From Caloramator fervidus (GTDB lineage Bacteria > Bacillota > Clostridia > Clostridiales > Caloramatoraceae): 64,000 bases of DNA. Below are positions 8,344 through 17,994 of the stretch, one piece after another. The stretch's first letter is position 1. The number at the start of each line of letters is the position of its first letter. Both the position numbers and the translations under genes were made by a program. Location of the stretch: positions 28,584-92,583 of the forward strand of contig NZ_FNUK01000005.1 in NCBI RefSeq assembly GCF_900108045.1, read 5' to 3'. The notes beneath the pieces are model-generated. The model saw only the letters and a program-made list of their open reading frames with translations, searched no databases and was not told where the DNA came from.

Positions 8344-11157
8344 CTACAAATATTTCCTTAAATACTGTCCTGTATAGGATTTATCATTTTTTGCTACCTC
8401 TTCAGGAGTTCCTTGTGCTACAATCTCTCCTCCTTTATCTCCACCCTCTGGACCTAAATCTATTATATAATCAGCACATTTTATAACATCTAGGTTATGC
8501 TCAATAACTATAACTGTATTTCCTGCATCTACTAGCCTATAAATTATATCTATAAGTTTTCTTACATCCTCCATGTGAAGTCCTGTTGTTGGTTCATCTA
8601 AAATATAAAGAGTTCTTCCTGTACTTCTCTTTGAAAGCTCATAAGCAAGTTTTATTCTTTGAGCCTCTCCTCCTGAAAGCTGTGTAGATGGTTGACCAAG
8701 CTTTATATAAGAAAGTCCTACGTCATACAATGTTTGAAGTTTTGATTTGATTCTTGGAATATTTTCAAAAAATACAAGCGCTTCTTCAACAGTCATATCC
8801 AAAACATCTGCTATGTTTTTGCCTTTATATTTAATCTCAAGGGTTTCCCTATTATACCTTTTTCCTTTGCATACTTCACAAGGAACATAAACATCTGATA
8901 AAAATTGCATTTCTATTTTTATTATTCCATCTCCACCGCAGGCTTCACAACGTCCTCCTTTTACATTAAAGCTAAACCTTCCAGGTTTATATCCCCTCAT
9001 TCTAGCCTCTGGCGTTTGAGCAAAAACTTCTCTTATATAATCAAATACTCCTGTATAGGTTGCTGGATTAGAACGAGGGGTTCTTCCTATGGGAGATTGA
9101 TCTATATCTATTATTTTATCTATAAATTCTAACCCCCTTATTTCATCATGAGCTCCCACTTCAAATTTAGAACCATTTAACTTTTTAGCTATTCCCTTAA
9201 ATAATATTTCATTAACCAAAGTACTTTTTCCAGACCCTGAAACTCCAGTAACACAAGTAAAAACTCCCACAGGAAATTTTACATTTATATTTTTAAGATT
9301 GTTTTCCCTTGCACCTATAACTTCTATCCATTTTCCAGTAAGTTCTCTCCTTTTTTTAGGAACTTCTATTTTTCTTTTTCCACTTAAATACTGACCTGTT
9401 ATAGAATTTTCACACTTTGCTACATCTTCAGGGGTTCCACAAGCTACTACATAACCACCATGTTGTCCTGCTCCAGGTCCTATATCTATTACATAATCTG
9501 CTGCCCTTATGGTATCTTCATCATGTTCAACAACTATTAAAGTATTTCCTAAATCTCTAAGATGCTTTAACGTTGAAAGAAGTCTATCATTATCTCTTTG
9601 ATGAAGTCCTATGCTAGGTTCATCAAGAATATATAAAACTCCAACTAATCCCGAACCTATTTGGGTTGCAAGCCTTATTCTTTGTGCCTCTCCTCCTGAT
9701 AAAGTAGAAGCAGATCTTGATAAAGTTAAATAATCTAAACCAACATCAATTAAAAATTTTAACCTAGATTTTATTTCTTTTATTATTTGATTTGCAATAG
9801 TCTCTTCTTTTTCACTAAGCTTTAAACCTTCTAAAAACTTTAACTCTTCCCTTATAGTAAGATCACAAAACTGAGCTATTGAAAGGCCTCCAACAGTAAC
9901 AGCAAGGCTTTCTTTTTTTAACCTTGCTCCTTTACATAAATAACACTTTTTAACCGACATATATCCTTCAATTTCTTCTCTTATATACTCTGAATTAGTT
10001 TCTCTATACCTTCTTTGTAAATTTGGAATTATTCCTTCAAAGGAATATAACATCTCACCTTTTGCATTATTTCTTTCAAATTTAACTTTAAATTTTTCAT
10101 TTTTACTTCCATAAAGCAATACATCCAATACTTTTTCATCCATATCCTTTAAAGGTTTATCTAAGCTAAAGCCATAATGTTCTGAAAGCCCCTTTATAAC
10201 TGCAAAGGTCCATCCAGACTCATCAAGGATTCCCCAAGGCCTTATTGCTCCTTCTTTAATAGAAAGATTTTTATCTAATACAAGTTCAGGCGATATTTCC
10301 ATAATAACTCCCAAACCATCACATTCTGGACATTTTCCAAAGGGACTATTAAATGAAAATACCCTTGGTTCAAGATCTCCTATGCTTATTCCACAATCTG
10401 GGCAAGCAAATTTTTCACTAAACAAAAATTCTTCACCATCTATAATTTGAACTATAACTAATCCTTCTGATAATTTCAAAGCAGTTTCTATAGAATCTGT
10501 AAGCCTTGACCTTATTCCTTCTTTTAAAATTATTCTATCTACAACAACCTCAATATTGTGTTTAACATTTTTTTCTAACTTTATGTCTTCGTTTAATTCA
10601 AAAATCTCTCCATCTATTCTAACTCTTACAAAACCATTTTTCTTTATATTTTCTAAAGTCTTTACATGTTCTCCCTTTCTCCCTCTTACAATAGGAGATA
10701 ATATTTGAATCTTTGTCCTTTCAGAAAATTCTAGTATCTTATCAACTATTTGGTCAACCGTCTGCTGCTTTATTTCTCTGCCACAATTAGGACAGTGGGG
10801 AATTCCTATTCTTGCATATAAAAGTCTTAAATAGTCATAGATTTCTGTAACAGTTCCAACAGTAGATCTTGGATTTTTACTTGTAGTCTTTTGATCTATT
10901 GATATAGCAGGAGATAAACCTTCTATATAATCCACATCTGGCTTATTCATTTGGCCCAAAAACTGCCTTGCATAAGCTGATAAAGACTCTACATACCGTC
11001 TTTGTCCCTCTGCATATATAGTATCAAAGGCTAAAGAAGACTTTCCTGAACCTGAAAGTCCTGTTAACACAACCATTTTATTTCTTGGAATTTCAACATC
11101 TATATTTTTAAGATTGTGCTCTCGTGCTCCCTTTACTATTATTTTATCCCTAACCAT
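8344..11157 (-). CDS. uvrA: Excinuclease ABC subunit A
   Basis: The damage-scanning ATPase of nucleotide excision repair, 937 residues as expected. Two ABC modules are complete: Walker [11 protein letters not shown] near the N-terminus and [10 protein letters not shown] near residue 640, with signature motifs [10 protein letters not shown] and [10 protein letters not shown]. Zinc-binding pairs CPNCG, CPDC/CPEC and CEAC/CEVC are present. It starts one base after the uvrB stop codon behind GGAGAG, so it is co-transcribed with uvrB and shares its LexA-controlled promoter. Confidence 0.98.
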   Translation of the reverse strand: MVRDKIIVKGAREHNLKNIDVEIPRNKMVVLTGLSGSGKSSLAFDTIYAEGQRRYVESLSAYARQFLGQMNKPDVDYIEGLSPAISIDQKTTSKNPRSTVGTVTEIYDYLRLLYARIGIPHCPNCGREIKQQTVDQIVDKILEFSERTKIQILSPIVRGRKGEHVKTLENIKKNGFVRVRIDGEIFELNEDIKLEKNVKHNIEVVVDRIILKEGIRSRLTDSIETALKLSEGLVIVQIIDGEEFLFSEKFACPDCGISIGDLEPRVFSFNSPFGKCPECDGLGVIMEISPELVLDKNLSIKEGAIRPWGILDESGWTFAVIKGLSEHYGFSLDKPLKDMDEKVLDVLLYGSKNEKFKVKFERNNAKGEMLYSFEGIIPNLQRRYRETNSEYIREEIEGYMSVKKCYLCKGARLKKESLAVTVGGLSIAQFCDLTIREELKFLEGLKLSEKEETIANQIIKEIKSRLKFLIDVGLDYLTLSRSASTLSGGEAQRIRLATQIGSGLVGVLYILDEPSIGLHQRDNDRLLSTLKHLRDLGNTLIVVEHDEDTIRAADYVIDIGPGAGQHGGYVVACGTPEDVAKCENSITGQYLSGKRKIEVPKKRRELTGKWIEVIGARENNLKNINVKFPVGVFTCVTGVSGSGKSTLVNEILFKGIAKKLNGSKFEVGAHDEIRGLEFIDKIIDIDQSPIGRTPRSNPATYTGVFDYIREVFAQTPEARMRGYKPGRFSFNVKGGRCEACGGDGIIKIEMQFLSDVYVPCEVCKGKRYNRETLEIKYKGKNIADVLDMTVEEALVFFENIPRIKSKLQTLYDVGLSYIKLGQPSTQLSGGEAQRIKLAYELSKRSTGRTLYILDEPTTGLHMEDVRKLIDIIYRLVDAGNTVIVIEHNLDVIKCADYIIDLGPEGGDKGGEIVAQGTPEEVAKNDKSYTGQYLRKYL

Positions 11158-11158
11158 T

Positions 11159-13114
11159 TTATCTCTCCTTTTCTTTTTTTAGCTTAAACAATAAATCCCT
11201 AAGCTGGGCTGCCCTTTCAAAATCAAGCTGCTTTGCTGCTTTATGCATTTCTTTTTCTATATTTTCTATAAGTTTTTGTTTATCTTCTTTACTTAAGCTA
11301 TCTTCAACTTCAACTGGTTTTGTCGCCTCAATAACTTCAAAAATAGGTTTTATTATAGTTTTAGGAACTATTCCATGTTTTTTATTATATTCCATCTGTA
11401 TTTTTCTTCTTCTGTTAGTTTCATCTATAGCCCTTTTCATAGATTCTGTTATTGTATCTGCATACATAATTACTTTACTTTCTGCATTTCTTGCTGCCCT
11501 TCCTATGGTCTGTATTAAAGAAGTTTGGCTTCTTAAAAATCCTTCTTTATCAGCATCTAAAATTGCAACAAGAGCAACTTCAGGAATATCAAGTCCCTCC
11601 CTTAAAAGGTTTATACCAATTAAAACATCAAGTTCTCCTAACCTCAAATCCCTTATTATTTTCATTCTTTCTATAGTATCTATATCAGAGTGTAAATACT
11701 TAACTTTTATTCCAATTTCCTTTAGATAATCCGTCAAATCTTCTGCCATTCTTTTTGTAAGGGTTGTCACTAAAACTCTATACCCTTTATCTACAGTATT
11801 TCTTATCTCACCAATAAGGTCATCAATCTGTCCTTTAACAGGTCTTACAAATATTTCAGGATCAACTAAACCAGTGGGCCTTATTATTTGTTCTACAATT
11901 TGAGTTGAATTTTTAATTTCATATTCCCCTGGAGTTGCGCTTACAAAAATAGCCTGATTAATTTTTTTTTCAAATTCTTCAAATTTTAAAGGTCTATTAT
12001 CATAAGCCGATGGAAGCCTAAATCCATATTCTACAAGGTTATCCTTCCTTGATTTATCCCCTCCATACATGGCCCTAAGCTGAGGAATTGTTACATGGCT
12101 TTCATCTATAAACAGAAGATAATCATCTGGAAAATAATCCAAAAGGGTATATGGTGGCTCTCCAGGTTGTCTTCCATCAAAATGTCTTGAATAATTTTCA
12201 ATTCCACTGCAATATCCAACCTCTCTTAACATTTCTATATCATACCTTGTCCTTTGCATTAATCTTTGAGCTTCTAAGATCTTACCATTATCAATCAAAA
12301 AATTATATCTTTCTTCAAGCTCCTTCTCTATAGATTCTATTGCTTTTTCAATCTTTTCCTTTGAAGTTGCATAATGGGATGCAGGATAAATAGAAACATG
12401 GTTTCTTTCTGCAAGAATCTTCCCAGTTAAAAAATCAATTTCACAAATTCTATCTATCTCATCTCCAAAAAATTCAACTCTTATAGCTCTTTCATTAGAA
12501 GATGCAGGAAATATCTCAACAACATCCCCTCTGACTCTAAAAGTTCCTCTATGAAAATCAACATCATTTCTTTGATATTGTATATCTATAAGCCTTCTTA
12601 ACACTTCGTCCCTATCCTTTTCCATTCCAACCCTTAAAGATAAAACTAAATTTTTATATTCAAAAGGATCTCCAAGCCCATATATACAAGATACAGAAGC
12701 AACAATTATAACATCGCGTCTTTCAAATAAAGCTGAAGTTGCAGAGTGTCTTAATTTATCTATTTCATCATTAATTGAAGCATCTTTTTCAATATAAGTA
12801 TCAGTTTGAGGAACATAAGCCTCTGGTTGATAATAATCATAATAGCTTACAAAATATTCAACTGCATTATGAGGGAAAAATTCTCTAAATTCATTACAAA
12901 GCTGAGCTGCAAGGGTTTTATTATGTGCTATAACAAGGGTGGGTTTTTGAACCCTTTCAATTATATTCGCCATCGTAAAGGTTTTACCAGAGCCTGTAAC
13001 TCCAAGAAGCGTCTGACATCTATCTCCCCTTAAAATACCTTCTACTAATTTTTCTATAGCATAAGGTTGATCCCCTGTGGGCTTAAATTTTGAAATTAGC
13101 TTAAATTCTCCCAT
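11159..13114 (-). CDS. uvrB: Excinuclease ABC subunit B
   Basis: UvrB verifies the lesion after UvrA loading and recruits UvrC. At 651 residues it is full length. Walker [13 protein letters not shown], the beta-hairpin region [15 protein letters not shown], helicase motifs ([18 protein letters not shown] [23 protein letters not shown]) and the C-terminal UVR motif ([13 protein letters not shown]) are all visible. The ATG at 13114 follows an AGGTG site. First gene of the uvrB-uvrA operon; the promoter and LexA box are listed separately. Confidence 0.98.
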   Translation of the reverse strand: MGEFKLISKFKPTGDQPYAIEKLVEGILRGDRCQTLLGVTGSGKTFTMANIIERVQKPTLVIAHNKTLAAQLCNEFREFFPHNAVEYFVSYYDYYQPEAYVPQTDTYIEKDASINDEIDKLRHSATSALFERRDVIIVASVSCIYGLGDPFEYKNLVLSLRVGMEKDRDEVLRRLIDIQYQRNDVDFHRGTFRVRGDVVEIFPASSNERAIRVEFFGDEIDRICEIDFLTGKILAERNHVSIYPASHYATSKEKIEKAIESIEKELEERYNFLIDNGKILEAQRLMQRTRYDIEMLREVGYCSGIENYSRHFDGRQPGEPPYTLLDYFPDDYLLFIDESHVTIPQLRAMYGGDKSRKDNLVEYGFRLPSAYDNRPLKFEEFEKKINQAIFVSATPGEYEIKNSTQIVEQIIRPTGLVDPEIFVRPVKGQIDDLIGEIRNTVDKGYRVLVTTLTKRMAEDLTDYLKEIGIKVKYLHSDIDTIERMKIIRDLRLGELDVLIGINLLREGLDIPEVALVAILDADKEGFLRSQTSLIQTIGRAARNAESKVIMYADTITESMKRAIDETNRRRKIQMEYNKKHGIVPKTIIKPIFEVIEATKPVEVEDSLSKEDKQKLIENIEKEMHKAAKQLDFERAAQLRDLLFKLKKEKER

Positions 13115-13126
13115 AATTTCACCTCG

Positions 13127-13140
13127 AGAACATTTGTTCG
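13127..13140 (-). promoter_or_regulatory. LexA (SOS) operator of uvrBA
   Basis: On the minus strand the site reads CGAACAAATGTTCT, one base from the Gram-positive SOS consensus CGAAC-N4-GTTCG. It lies between the -10 box and the uvrB ribosome site, over the predicted transcription start, where LexA would block initiation. Confidence 0.88.
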
Positions 13141-13147
13141 TATTTTG

Positions 13148-13176
13148 ATTATATTTTAATAAATTCCCTGCGTCAA
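13148..13176 (-). promoter_or_regulatory. uvrBA promoter (sigma-A type)
   Basis: On the minus strand TTGACG (13171-13176) and TATAAT (13148-13153) are separated by exactly 17 bases. The LexA box begins 7 bases downstream. Confidence 0.85.
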
Positions 13177-13346
13177 ATATAATTTTACATAAAAAAAGTC
13201 AAATATAAAACAATAATAAATTTTGTCAAAAATCATATCATTTTTTTACATAATCCTTCAAAAGTCAAAGAATGTCGTTTATATTTACTTTAACAACTTA
13301 AAGTTTAACTTGAAGAATATTTAACTAGTATTTGTATTACTTTCCA

Positions 13347-13375
13347 TTGACAAGCTTCCTTAAATAAGGGATAAT
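13347..13375 (+). promoter_or_regulatory. Promoter of the c-di-AMP riboswitch transcript
   Basis: TTGACA (13347-13352) and GATAAT (13370-13375) are spaced by 17 bases, close to the sigma-A consensus. The riboswitch begins about 15 bases later. The stretch 13177-13346 between this promoter and that of uvrBA holds no gene or other signal that I can see. Confidence 0.85.
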
Positions 13376-13387
13376 AAAAAATGAATT

Positions 13388-13500
13388 TAGCCGAATGCCT
13401 AACTGGCAGCGGGGGACTAAACTTTGGGGTGAATCCAAGGATATACTTGGTAGGGACGCTCTCTTCCCGAACCCGTCAACTAACCTCGTAGGCTTAGAGA
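13388..13500 (+). promoter_or_regulatory. c-di-AMP riboswitch (ydaO/yuaA leader)
   Basis: The leader carries the conserved blocks of the ydaO-yuaA class in order: GCGGGGGA (from 13409), GGGGTGAATCC (13426-13436), TAGGGAC, TTCCCGAACCCGTCA and CTAACCTCGTAGGC. A P1-like pairing GCCTA/TAGGC closes the aptamer (about 13397-13493). The class binds cyclic di-AMP and usually switches off genes for wall hydrolases, potassium and osmolyte transport. No U-tract terminator follows; instead AGAGAG next to the ribosome site could pair with CTCTCT inside the aptamer, which suggests control of translation. Confidence 0.92.
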
Positions 13501-13512
13501 GAGGTGATACAA

Positions 13513-14205
13513 ATGAAAAAGTTTATAATTTCAGTATTAATATTTACTATTAGTTTTACAAATTGGACAAGTTGTCTAGCTAAAGCTAGAAAAATTACAA
13601 ATTCACCAAAAAAGACAGTATCTAGATCTTATGCTAGGAAAACAACAAAAAAGCCAAAACATAAAAAAATAGCTTCTACTAAAAAAGCTACATATTCAAC
13701 TATAAGCAGAAGAATAGTAGCTTCAAGAGGCACTTCCAATTATGGTGAACTTTTAGATTGGACATATGTCAATAGAATTTTTCCTATAGGCTCAATGGCA
13801 AAAATCTTTGACATATCCACAGGAAAATCCTTTTATATTATAAGAACCTATGGACATTTACATGCCGATGTAGAAGCTGCATCAAAAGAAGATACAGAAA
13901 TAATAAAAAGCATATGGAATGGTTTTTCATGGGAGAGACGACCAGTTATTGTTGAAGTTAATGGAAGAAGAATTGCAGCTTCTATGACAGCAATGCCCCA
14001 TGCTGGAATAGACTCACAACCAGCAGGTCAAATTGTAAGCAATCGTTCAGGAGGATATGGAACAGGTGAAAATCTTGATAAAATAAAAGGAAACGGCATG
14101 GATGGGCATATGGATATACACTTTTTAAATAGTAGAAGACATAAAGACGGCGCAATAGATCCAGAACATCAGCAAATGATTAAAAGAGCAGCTGGATTAA
14201 GATAA
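13513..14205 (+). CDS. Secreted basic protein with His-rich C-terminal domain, c-di-AMP-regulated
   Basis: 230 residues. An N-terminal signal peptide (about 1-24) precedes a Lys/Arg/Ser/Thr-rich linker (about 25-70) suited to binding wall polymers, then a C-terminal domain (about 75-230). That domain has grouped His/Asp residues: GHLHAD (His115, His117, Asp119), MPH (His163), GHMDIHF (His199, His203) and SRRH (His210). I recall the C-terminal domain from clostridial wall-associated proteins, often beside peptidoglycan-binding modules, but know no proven activity; a zinc-dependent wall hydrolase is my inference. The ATG at 13513 follows AGAGAGGTGAT; the GTG at 13504 is within that site. The gene stands alone behind a c-di-AMP riboswitch, which fits a wall role. 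Confidence 0.75.
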   Translation: MKKFIISVLIFTISFTNWTSCLAKARKITNSPKKTVSRSYARKTTKKPKHKKIASTKKATYSTISRRIVASRGTSNYGELLDWTYVNRIFPIGSMAKIFDISTGKSFYIIRTYGHLHADVEAASKEDTEIIKSIWNGFSWERRPVIVEVNGRRIAASMTAMPHAGIDSQPAGQIVSNRSGGYGTGENLDKIKGNGMDGHMDIHFLNSRRHKDGAIDPEHQQMIKRAAGLR

Positions 14206-14208
14206 AAA

Positions 14209-14242
14209 TGCACTCTAAAGGATTAAACTCCTTTAGAGTGCA
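14209..14242. terminator. Bidirectional terminator between convergent genes
   Basis: A perfect 14-bp stem (TGCACTCTAAAGGA and its complement, 6-base loop) lies between the riboswitch gene and the oppositely oriented ATPase gene. On the minus strand it is followed by ATTTTTAT. Confidence 0.85.
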
Positions 14243-15323
14243 TTGCATTATACAAATCTATTAAAGTCCTTGTTATTCTAATCCTTAAAGCGTTTACATT
14301 ATTAAAATCCATTGCATTTATATAATATTTTTCAAGCTCATCATGAAGCTGTTTTATATTGCTATAAACCTTCTTAGCCTTTAACATCTCATCTGCATAT
14401 TCCTTTGAAAGGCTTATTATTGGATCTTCCTCTTCATGGACTATGGCAGTATCAATACAAGTAAACATATCTATAACTTTATCATTTGGTCCTCCTTCAA
14501 ACACGTGTGGTGCTGTTCCATCAAGAATTGCAAAATCTAATTCTCTAATTACTATCATATCAATACTTGAAGGATCAAAGGCACAATGATAAAACTCAAC
14601 ATCGTATCCTTTACTTAAAGCAGCTTGAGCTATCTTTTTTACCATCGTTGACTTTCCGGTTCCAGGTCTTCCCTTAATTATATATCTATTTTTTATATCA
14701 CAAGTTAAGTTATCATAAAAACATACCTGTCCCTGTGGGGTCATAGCGCCAGCAAACCTATGCCATTCCTTAGCAACTTTATTAATACATCCCTTTACTA
14801 CTTCATTTATAATTTGTTCTGTAATTTGATTTGCTTTATTAAAGTCCATTCCTTTTAAATATTCCTTTTCCCACTTATCGTGAATTGATTTTGCAACCTT
14901 TAAGTGTTTAAAGAAAACCTTATATTGATTTTCTATCTCATCAATGTAAAATTTTATAATATCTTTTCTACTTCTTAGATAATCAACATCCCAATATTCT
15001 CCAAAATCAAGTATTCTCTCAACAGCTCCTGGATATTTAGGATCAATAACATGGGGTGCTGTTCCATCAACTATTACAACTTTTATGTCATTTACAACTA
15101 TGGCATCTAAAGAATCCTTATCAGATGAACAATAAATAAAATCAACGCTCATTCCCTCTTTTAAAAGTTCCTCTCCTATAAGCCTCATAAAAGTTGATTT
15201 TCCTGTCCCGGGTCCTCCTTTTATAATGTAAACCCTTTGAGCATCCTTTAAAACATAATCAAAATAATTAACAAACCCTGCCGATGTGTTAGCACTTGCA
15301 AGATAGCACCTGGATTTTACCAT
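14223..15323 (-). CDS. Double P-loop NTPase (PRK06851-type)
   Basis: About 366 residues built as a tandem duplication. Each half has a Walker A motif: GGPGTGKS at residues 36-43 and GRPGTGKS near 218. Each is followed by a matching FIYCSSD/FYHCAFD strand and a DGTAPHV motif, so the halves are clearly homologous. The family is widespread in spore-forming Firmicutes but its function is unknown to me. The ATG at 15323 has GGAGGAG just upstream and is preferred to the TTG at 15335. It lies next to, but is probably transcribed independently of, the PDZ gene. Confidence 0.7.
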   Translation of the reverse strand: MVKSRCYLASANTSAGFVNYFDYVLKDAQRVYIIKGGPGTGKSTFMRLIGEELLKEGMSVDFIYCSSDKDSLDAIVVNDIKVVIVDGTAPHVIDPKYPGAVERILDFGEYWDVDYLRSRKDIIKFYIDEIENQYKVFFKHLKVAKSIHDKWEKEYLKGMDFNKANQITEQIINEVVKGCINKVAKEWHRFAGAMTPQGQVCFYDNLTCDIKNRYIIKGRPGTGKSTMVKKIAQAALSKGYDVEFYHCAFDPSSIDMIVIRELDFAILDGTAPHVFEGGPNDKVIDMFTCIDTAIVHEEEDPIISLSKEYADEMLKAKKVYSNIKQLHDELEKYYINAMDFNNVNALRIRITRTLIDLYNAMHSKGV

Positions 15324-15378
15324 AATCTCCTCCAAAAATAAAACTCTATTTTAATAATATGCACATCACTTAAAAATG

Positions 15379-16683
15379 TTACTGCTTTTTAAATCTTGAT
15401 TTAATTAAACTAAGTAATCTTCTTCTGTCTTCAATTATTGGGATGTTAAAAGCATACTTTGGAATAGTTAAAATTCCAAGTTCAGAAATTCCATTTTGAT
15501 AATCTTTATATTCATACAATTTCTTATTTCCATAAACATCTACTACTTCAACCCAAACATAGTTATAATAACTTTGAAAAAAGTTTATTAAATCTTCAAG
15601 ATTTCTTATAGGATAATTATTTATGGCTACAATCTTATCTCCTGCCTTTATCCCCATTTTTTCGGCAACAGAATTCGGCATAGAATCTAAAACTACTATT
15701 CCATCTTCCCTTCTTATCCACAGAGGAGGTTTTTTATTTTCAATATATCTTTCATAAATAATTAAAAACTCATGGGCAATAGGAGAAAAAATAGAAGCTA
15801 CAAAAGCAAAAATATTATATTTAATCGCAAAAAATGCTAAAAAGATTAAAATTATGCTAAAAAATATTAAATGAATTGATGTTCTTTTTACTTTTGTCTT
15901 TACATCTGTTGAAATAGCAAAATCTCCATAGCCTAACATTGCAAAAACAGGAATAGCCATAAATACAGCATTTTTTAAATCAATGCTCTTAATTGAAGGT
16001 TTAAATAAAGGCCACCAATCAGGAGTTGATACTAAATCCCCCAAAGAAACGGTTCCTTTCATTAAAAAATAAAATATAAGAGGAATAGGCCAAAATCTTT
16101 GAATAACATATACTCCAATTATTTTATCTTCCTTTTTCATATAAGCAGGGGTTGCTGCCTTATAACCATCAATCCAAATAAGAACAGCTTCTATCAAATG
16201 CATTATTCCAATTATAGCCATTAAAGAAGGAATATCTATGTTTATAAAATTTATAAATTCAATAAAACTTTTTGAATTAATAATATCCTTATCTATTAAA
16301 TATTTGCTTATAATCAAAAATAAACTAAACAAACCTCCAGAATAAGATAAACAAACATATCTTGGATTTATGGTTAACAATATTAATGAAATTAGCACTA
16401 CTATTTGTAAGCCTACACTGTTTGAAAATGTTATTCCTACTAAAGTCATTAAAATATTTATAAAAAGTGCTGCTAAAATACCTGATAATATAGATGTTAC
16501 CATCATATCTTTAATACTATATTTTAAATCTCCAAAGTACATCTCTTTTTGTAATCTATATATCCTTTTATACTGCAAATATAAAATAAACAAAAATATC
16601 CATGCTATAGGTTGAAATAAAAAACTAACAACACCCTGCGCAAATACCTTAATTGTAAATTTAATCAAACTTATAATTTCCAT
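15379..16683 (-). CDS. Polytopic membrane protein with C-terminal PDZ domain (MinJ-like)
   Basis: 434 residues with about eight hydrophobic segments followed by a PDZ domain (about 330-400; DGIVVLDSMPNSVAEKMGIK and GDKIVAINNYPI). In Bacillus subtilis the same topology and a similar place next to ftsEX and ctpB belong to MinJ, which links DivIVA to the Min division inhibitor. Homology to MinJ is my inference from architecture and gene order; the sequence identity cannot be judged here. It follows ctpA by 44 bases with a palindrome between. Confidence 0.65.
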   Translation of the reverse strand: MEIISLIKFTIKVFAQGVVSFLFQPIAWIFLFILYLQYKRIYRLQKEMYFGDLKYSIKDMMVTSILSGILAALFINILMTLVGITFSNSVGLQIVVLISLILLTINPRYVCLSYSGGLFSLFLIISKYLIDKDIINSKSFIEFINFINIDIPSLMAIIGIMHLIEAVLIWIDGYKAATPAYMKKEDKIIGVYVIQRFWPIPLIFYFLMKGTVSLGDLVSTPDWWPLFKPSIKSIDLKNAVFMAIPVFAMLGYGDFAISTDVKTKVKRTSIHLIFFSIILIFLAFFAIKYNIFAFVASIFSPIAHEFLIIYERYIENKKPPLWIRREDGIVVLDSMPNSVAEKMGIKAGDKIVAINNYPIRNLEDLINFFQSYYNYVWVEVVDVYGNKKLYEYKDYQNGISELGILTIPKYAFNIPIIEDRRRLLSLIKSRFKKQ

Positions 16684-16709
16684 ATTATACCTCCATAAAT
16701 ATTAATAAT

Positions 16710-16727
16710 GGGTGTCTTAAGACACCC
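16710..16727 (-). other. Perfect palindrome between ctpA and the PDZ gene
   Basis: GGGTGTCTTAAGACACCC is an exact 18-base palindrome directly after the ctpA stop codon. The minus strand has no clear U-run after it, so it may be a weak terminator, an mRNA-stabilising hairpin or a protein site. Confidence 0.6.
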
Positions 16728-17927
16728 TTATATTTTTGATTTTAATATCTCCAAAGCCTTTTTAATTTGTGGATCATTATCTATAGATACTTCCTTATCT
16801 TTAAGCTCTTTAGGCATATCATAAATTATATCAGGAATTATTCCTTTTCCCTGTATGCATTCTCCCTTTGGAGTATAATATCTTGCAATTGTAACCTTTA
16901 CCCCTGTTCCATCCTTTAAATCAATAACATTTTGAACAAGTCCCTTTCCAAAGGTTTTTGTTCCTATAAGAGTTCCTGCTTTAAAATCCCTTATTGCTCC
17001 TGCTAATATCTCAGAGGCACTTGCACTTCCTTCATTTACTAACACAACCAAGGGAATTCCTATGTTTTTAGAATCTGATTTCCAAACTTCCTTTTTACCA
17101 TTATTATCTATTGTATAAACTATTGTTCCTTGAGGTAAAAGCATATCAGCTATATTAACAGAAGCCTCAAGCAATCCCCCAGGGTTATCCCTAAGGTCTA
17201 AAACAAGTCCCTTTATATTTTTCTTTTGAAGCTCATCAATTGCATTCTCAAACTCTTTAAAGGTATTCTCATCAAAAGAACTTATTCTAATATACCCTAT
17301 ATTATCGCTTAAAACTTTGTTCTTTACAGTTTTAAGAACAATTACATCCCTTATAAGTTCGTAATTTTTTACTCCCTTTCCTTCTCTATATATAGTTAAA
17401 ACTACCTTTGTTCCTTCCTTTCCCCTCATCATCGTAACGGCTTTATCAATATCTCTTGCCGTGATTTCTTTTCCATCAACTTTTAAAATAATATCTCCTG
17501 ATCTTATTCCTGCCTTTTCTGCTGGACTTCCCTCTATAGGAGCTACAACCGTTAATTTGCCATCCTTTTCTCCAACAACTATTCCAACACCACCATAGGT
17601 TCCCCTTGTTTGAGTTAAAAGCTCTTCAAACTGCTTTTTATCTAAATATACCGTATAAGGATCTCCTATGGCATCTACCATACCAGTTATTGCTCCGTCA
17701 ATCATTTTTTTCTCATCAATATTTTGTTTGTCAACATAACTGTTTGTTACTATATTCTCAACTCTAAACATTTTTTCATACTTCTTTAAGAAATCATATT
17801 CAACTTTTGAAACAATCCTCTTTCCTCCAAAAAAAGGTATAGGCAAAACAGAAACTGCTACTGCAGTTATTAAGTTAGTTACAATTAAAGCAACTATAGC
17901 ATGTTTCAATTTAACCTTTTTATCCAT
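16728..17927 (-). CDS. ctpA: S41 carboxy-terminal processing peptidase
   Basis: About 399 residues. An N-terminal signal anchor (about 7-25) is followed by a PDZ domain (VAPIEGSPAEKAGIRSGD) and the S41 serine protease core. The catalytic serine lies in EGSASASEIL (about residue 302) and the lysine in GTKTFGKGLV (about 327), the usual Ser/Lys dyad. CtpA/CtpB proteases cut envelope or sporulation proteins outside the membrane. The ATG at 17927 follows AGAGG by 8 bases and replaces the GTG at 17936. The gene lies between a peptidoglycan peptidase and a PDZ membrane protein, so its substrate may be in this cluster. Confidence 0.93.
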   Translation of the reverse strand: MDKKVKLKHAIVALIVTNLITAVAVSVLPIPFFGGKRIVSKVEYDFLKKYEKMFRVENIVTNSYVDKQNIDEKKMIDGAITGMVDAIGDPYTVYLDKKQFEELLTQTRGTYGGVGIVVGEKDGKLTVVAPIEGSPAEKAGIRSGDIILKVDGKEITARDIDKAVTMMRGKEGTKVVLTIYREGKGVKNYELIRDVIVLKTVKNKVLSDNIGYIRISSFDENTFKEFENAIDELQKKNIKGLVLDLRDNPGGLLEASVNIADMLLPQGTIVYTIDNNGKKEVWKSDSKNIGIPLVVLVNEGSASASEILAGAIRDFKAGTLIGTKTFGKGLVQNVIDLKDGTGVKVTIARYYTPKGECIQGKGIIPDIIYDMPKELKDKEVSIDNDPQIKKALEILKSKI

Positions 17928-17994
17928 AATTAACACCTCTTAAGCCAAACCTTCTTTTTTATTTTATTAAATTTTTTTATATTTTATTACCAAA

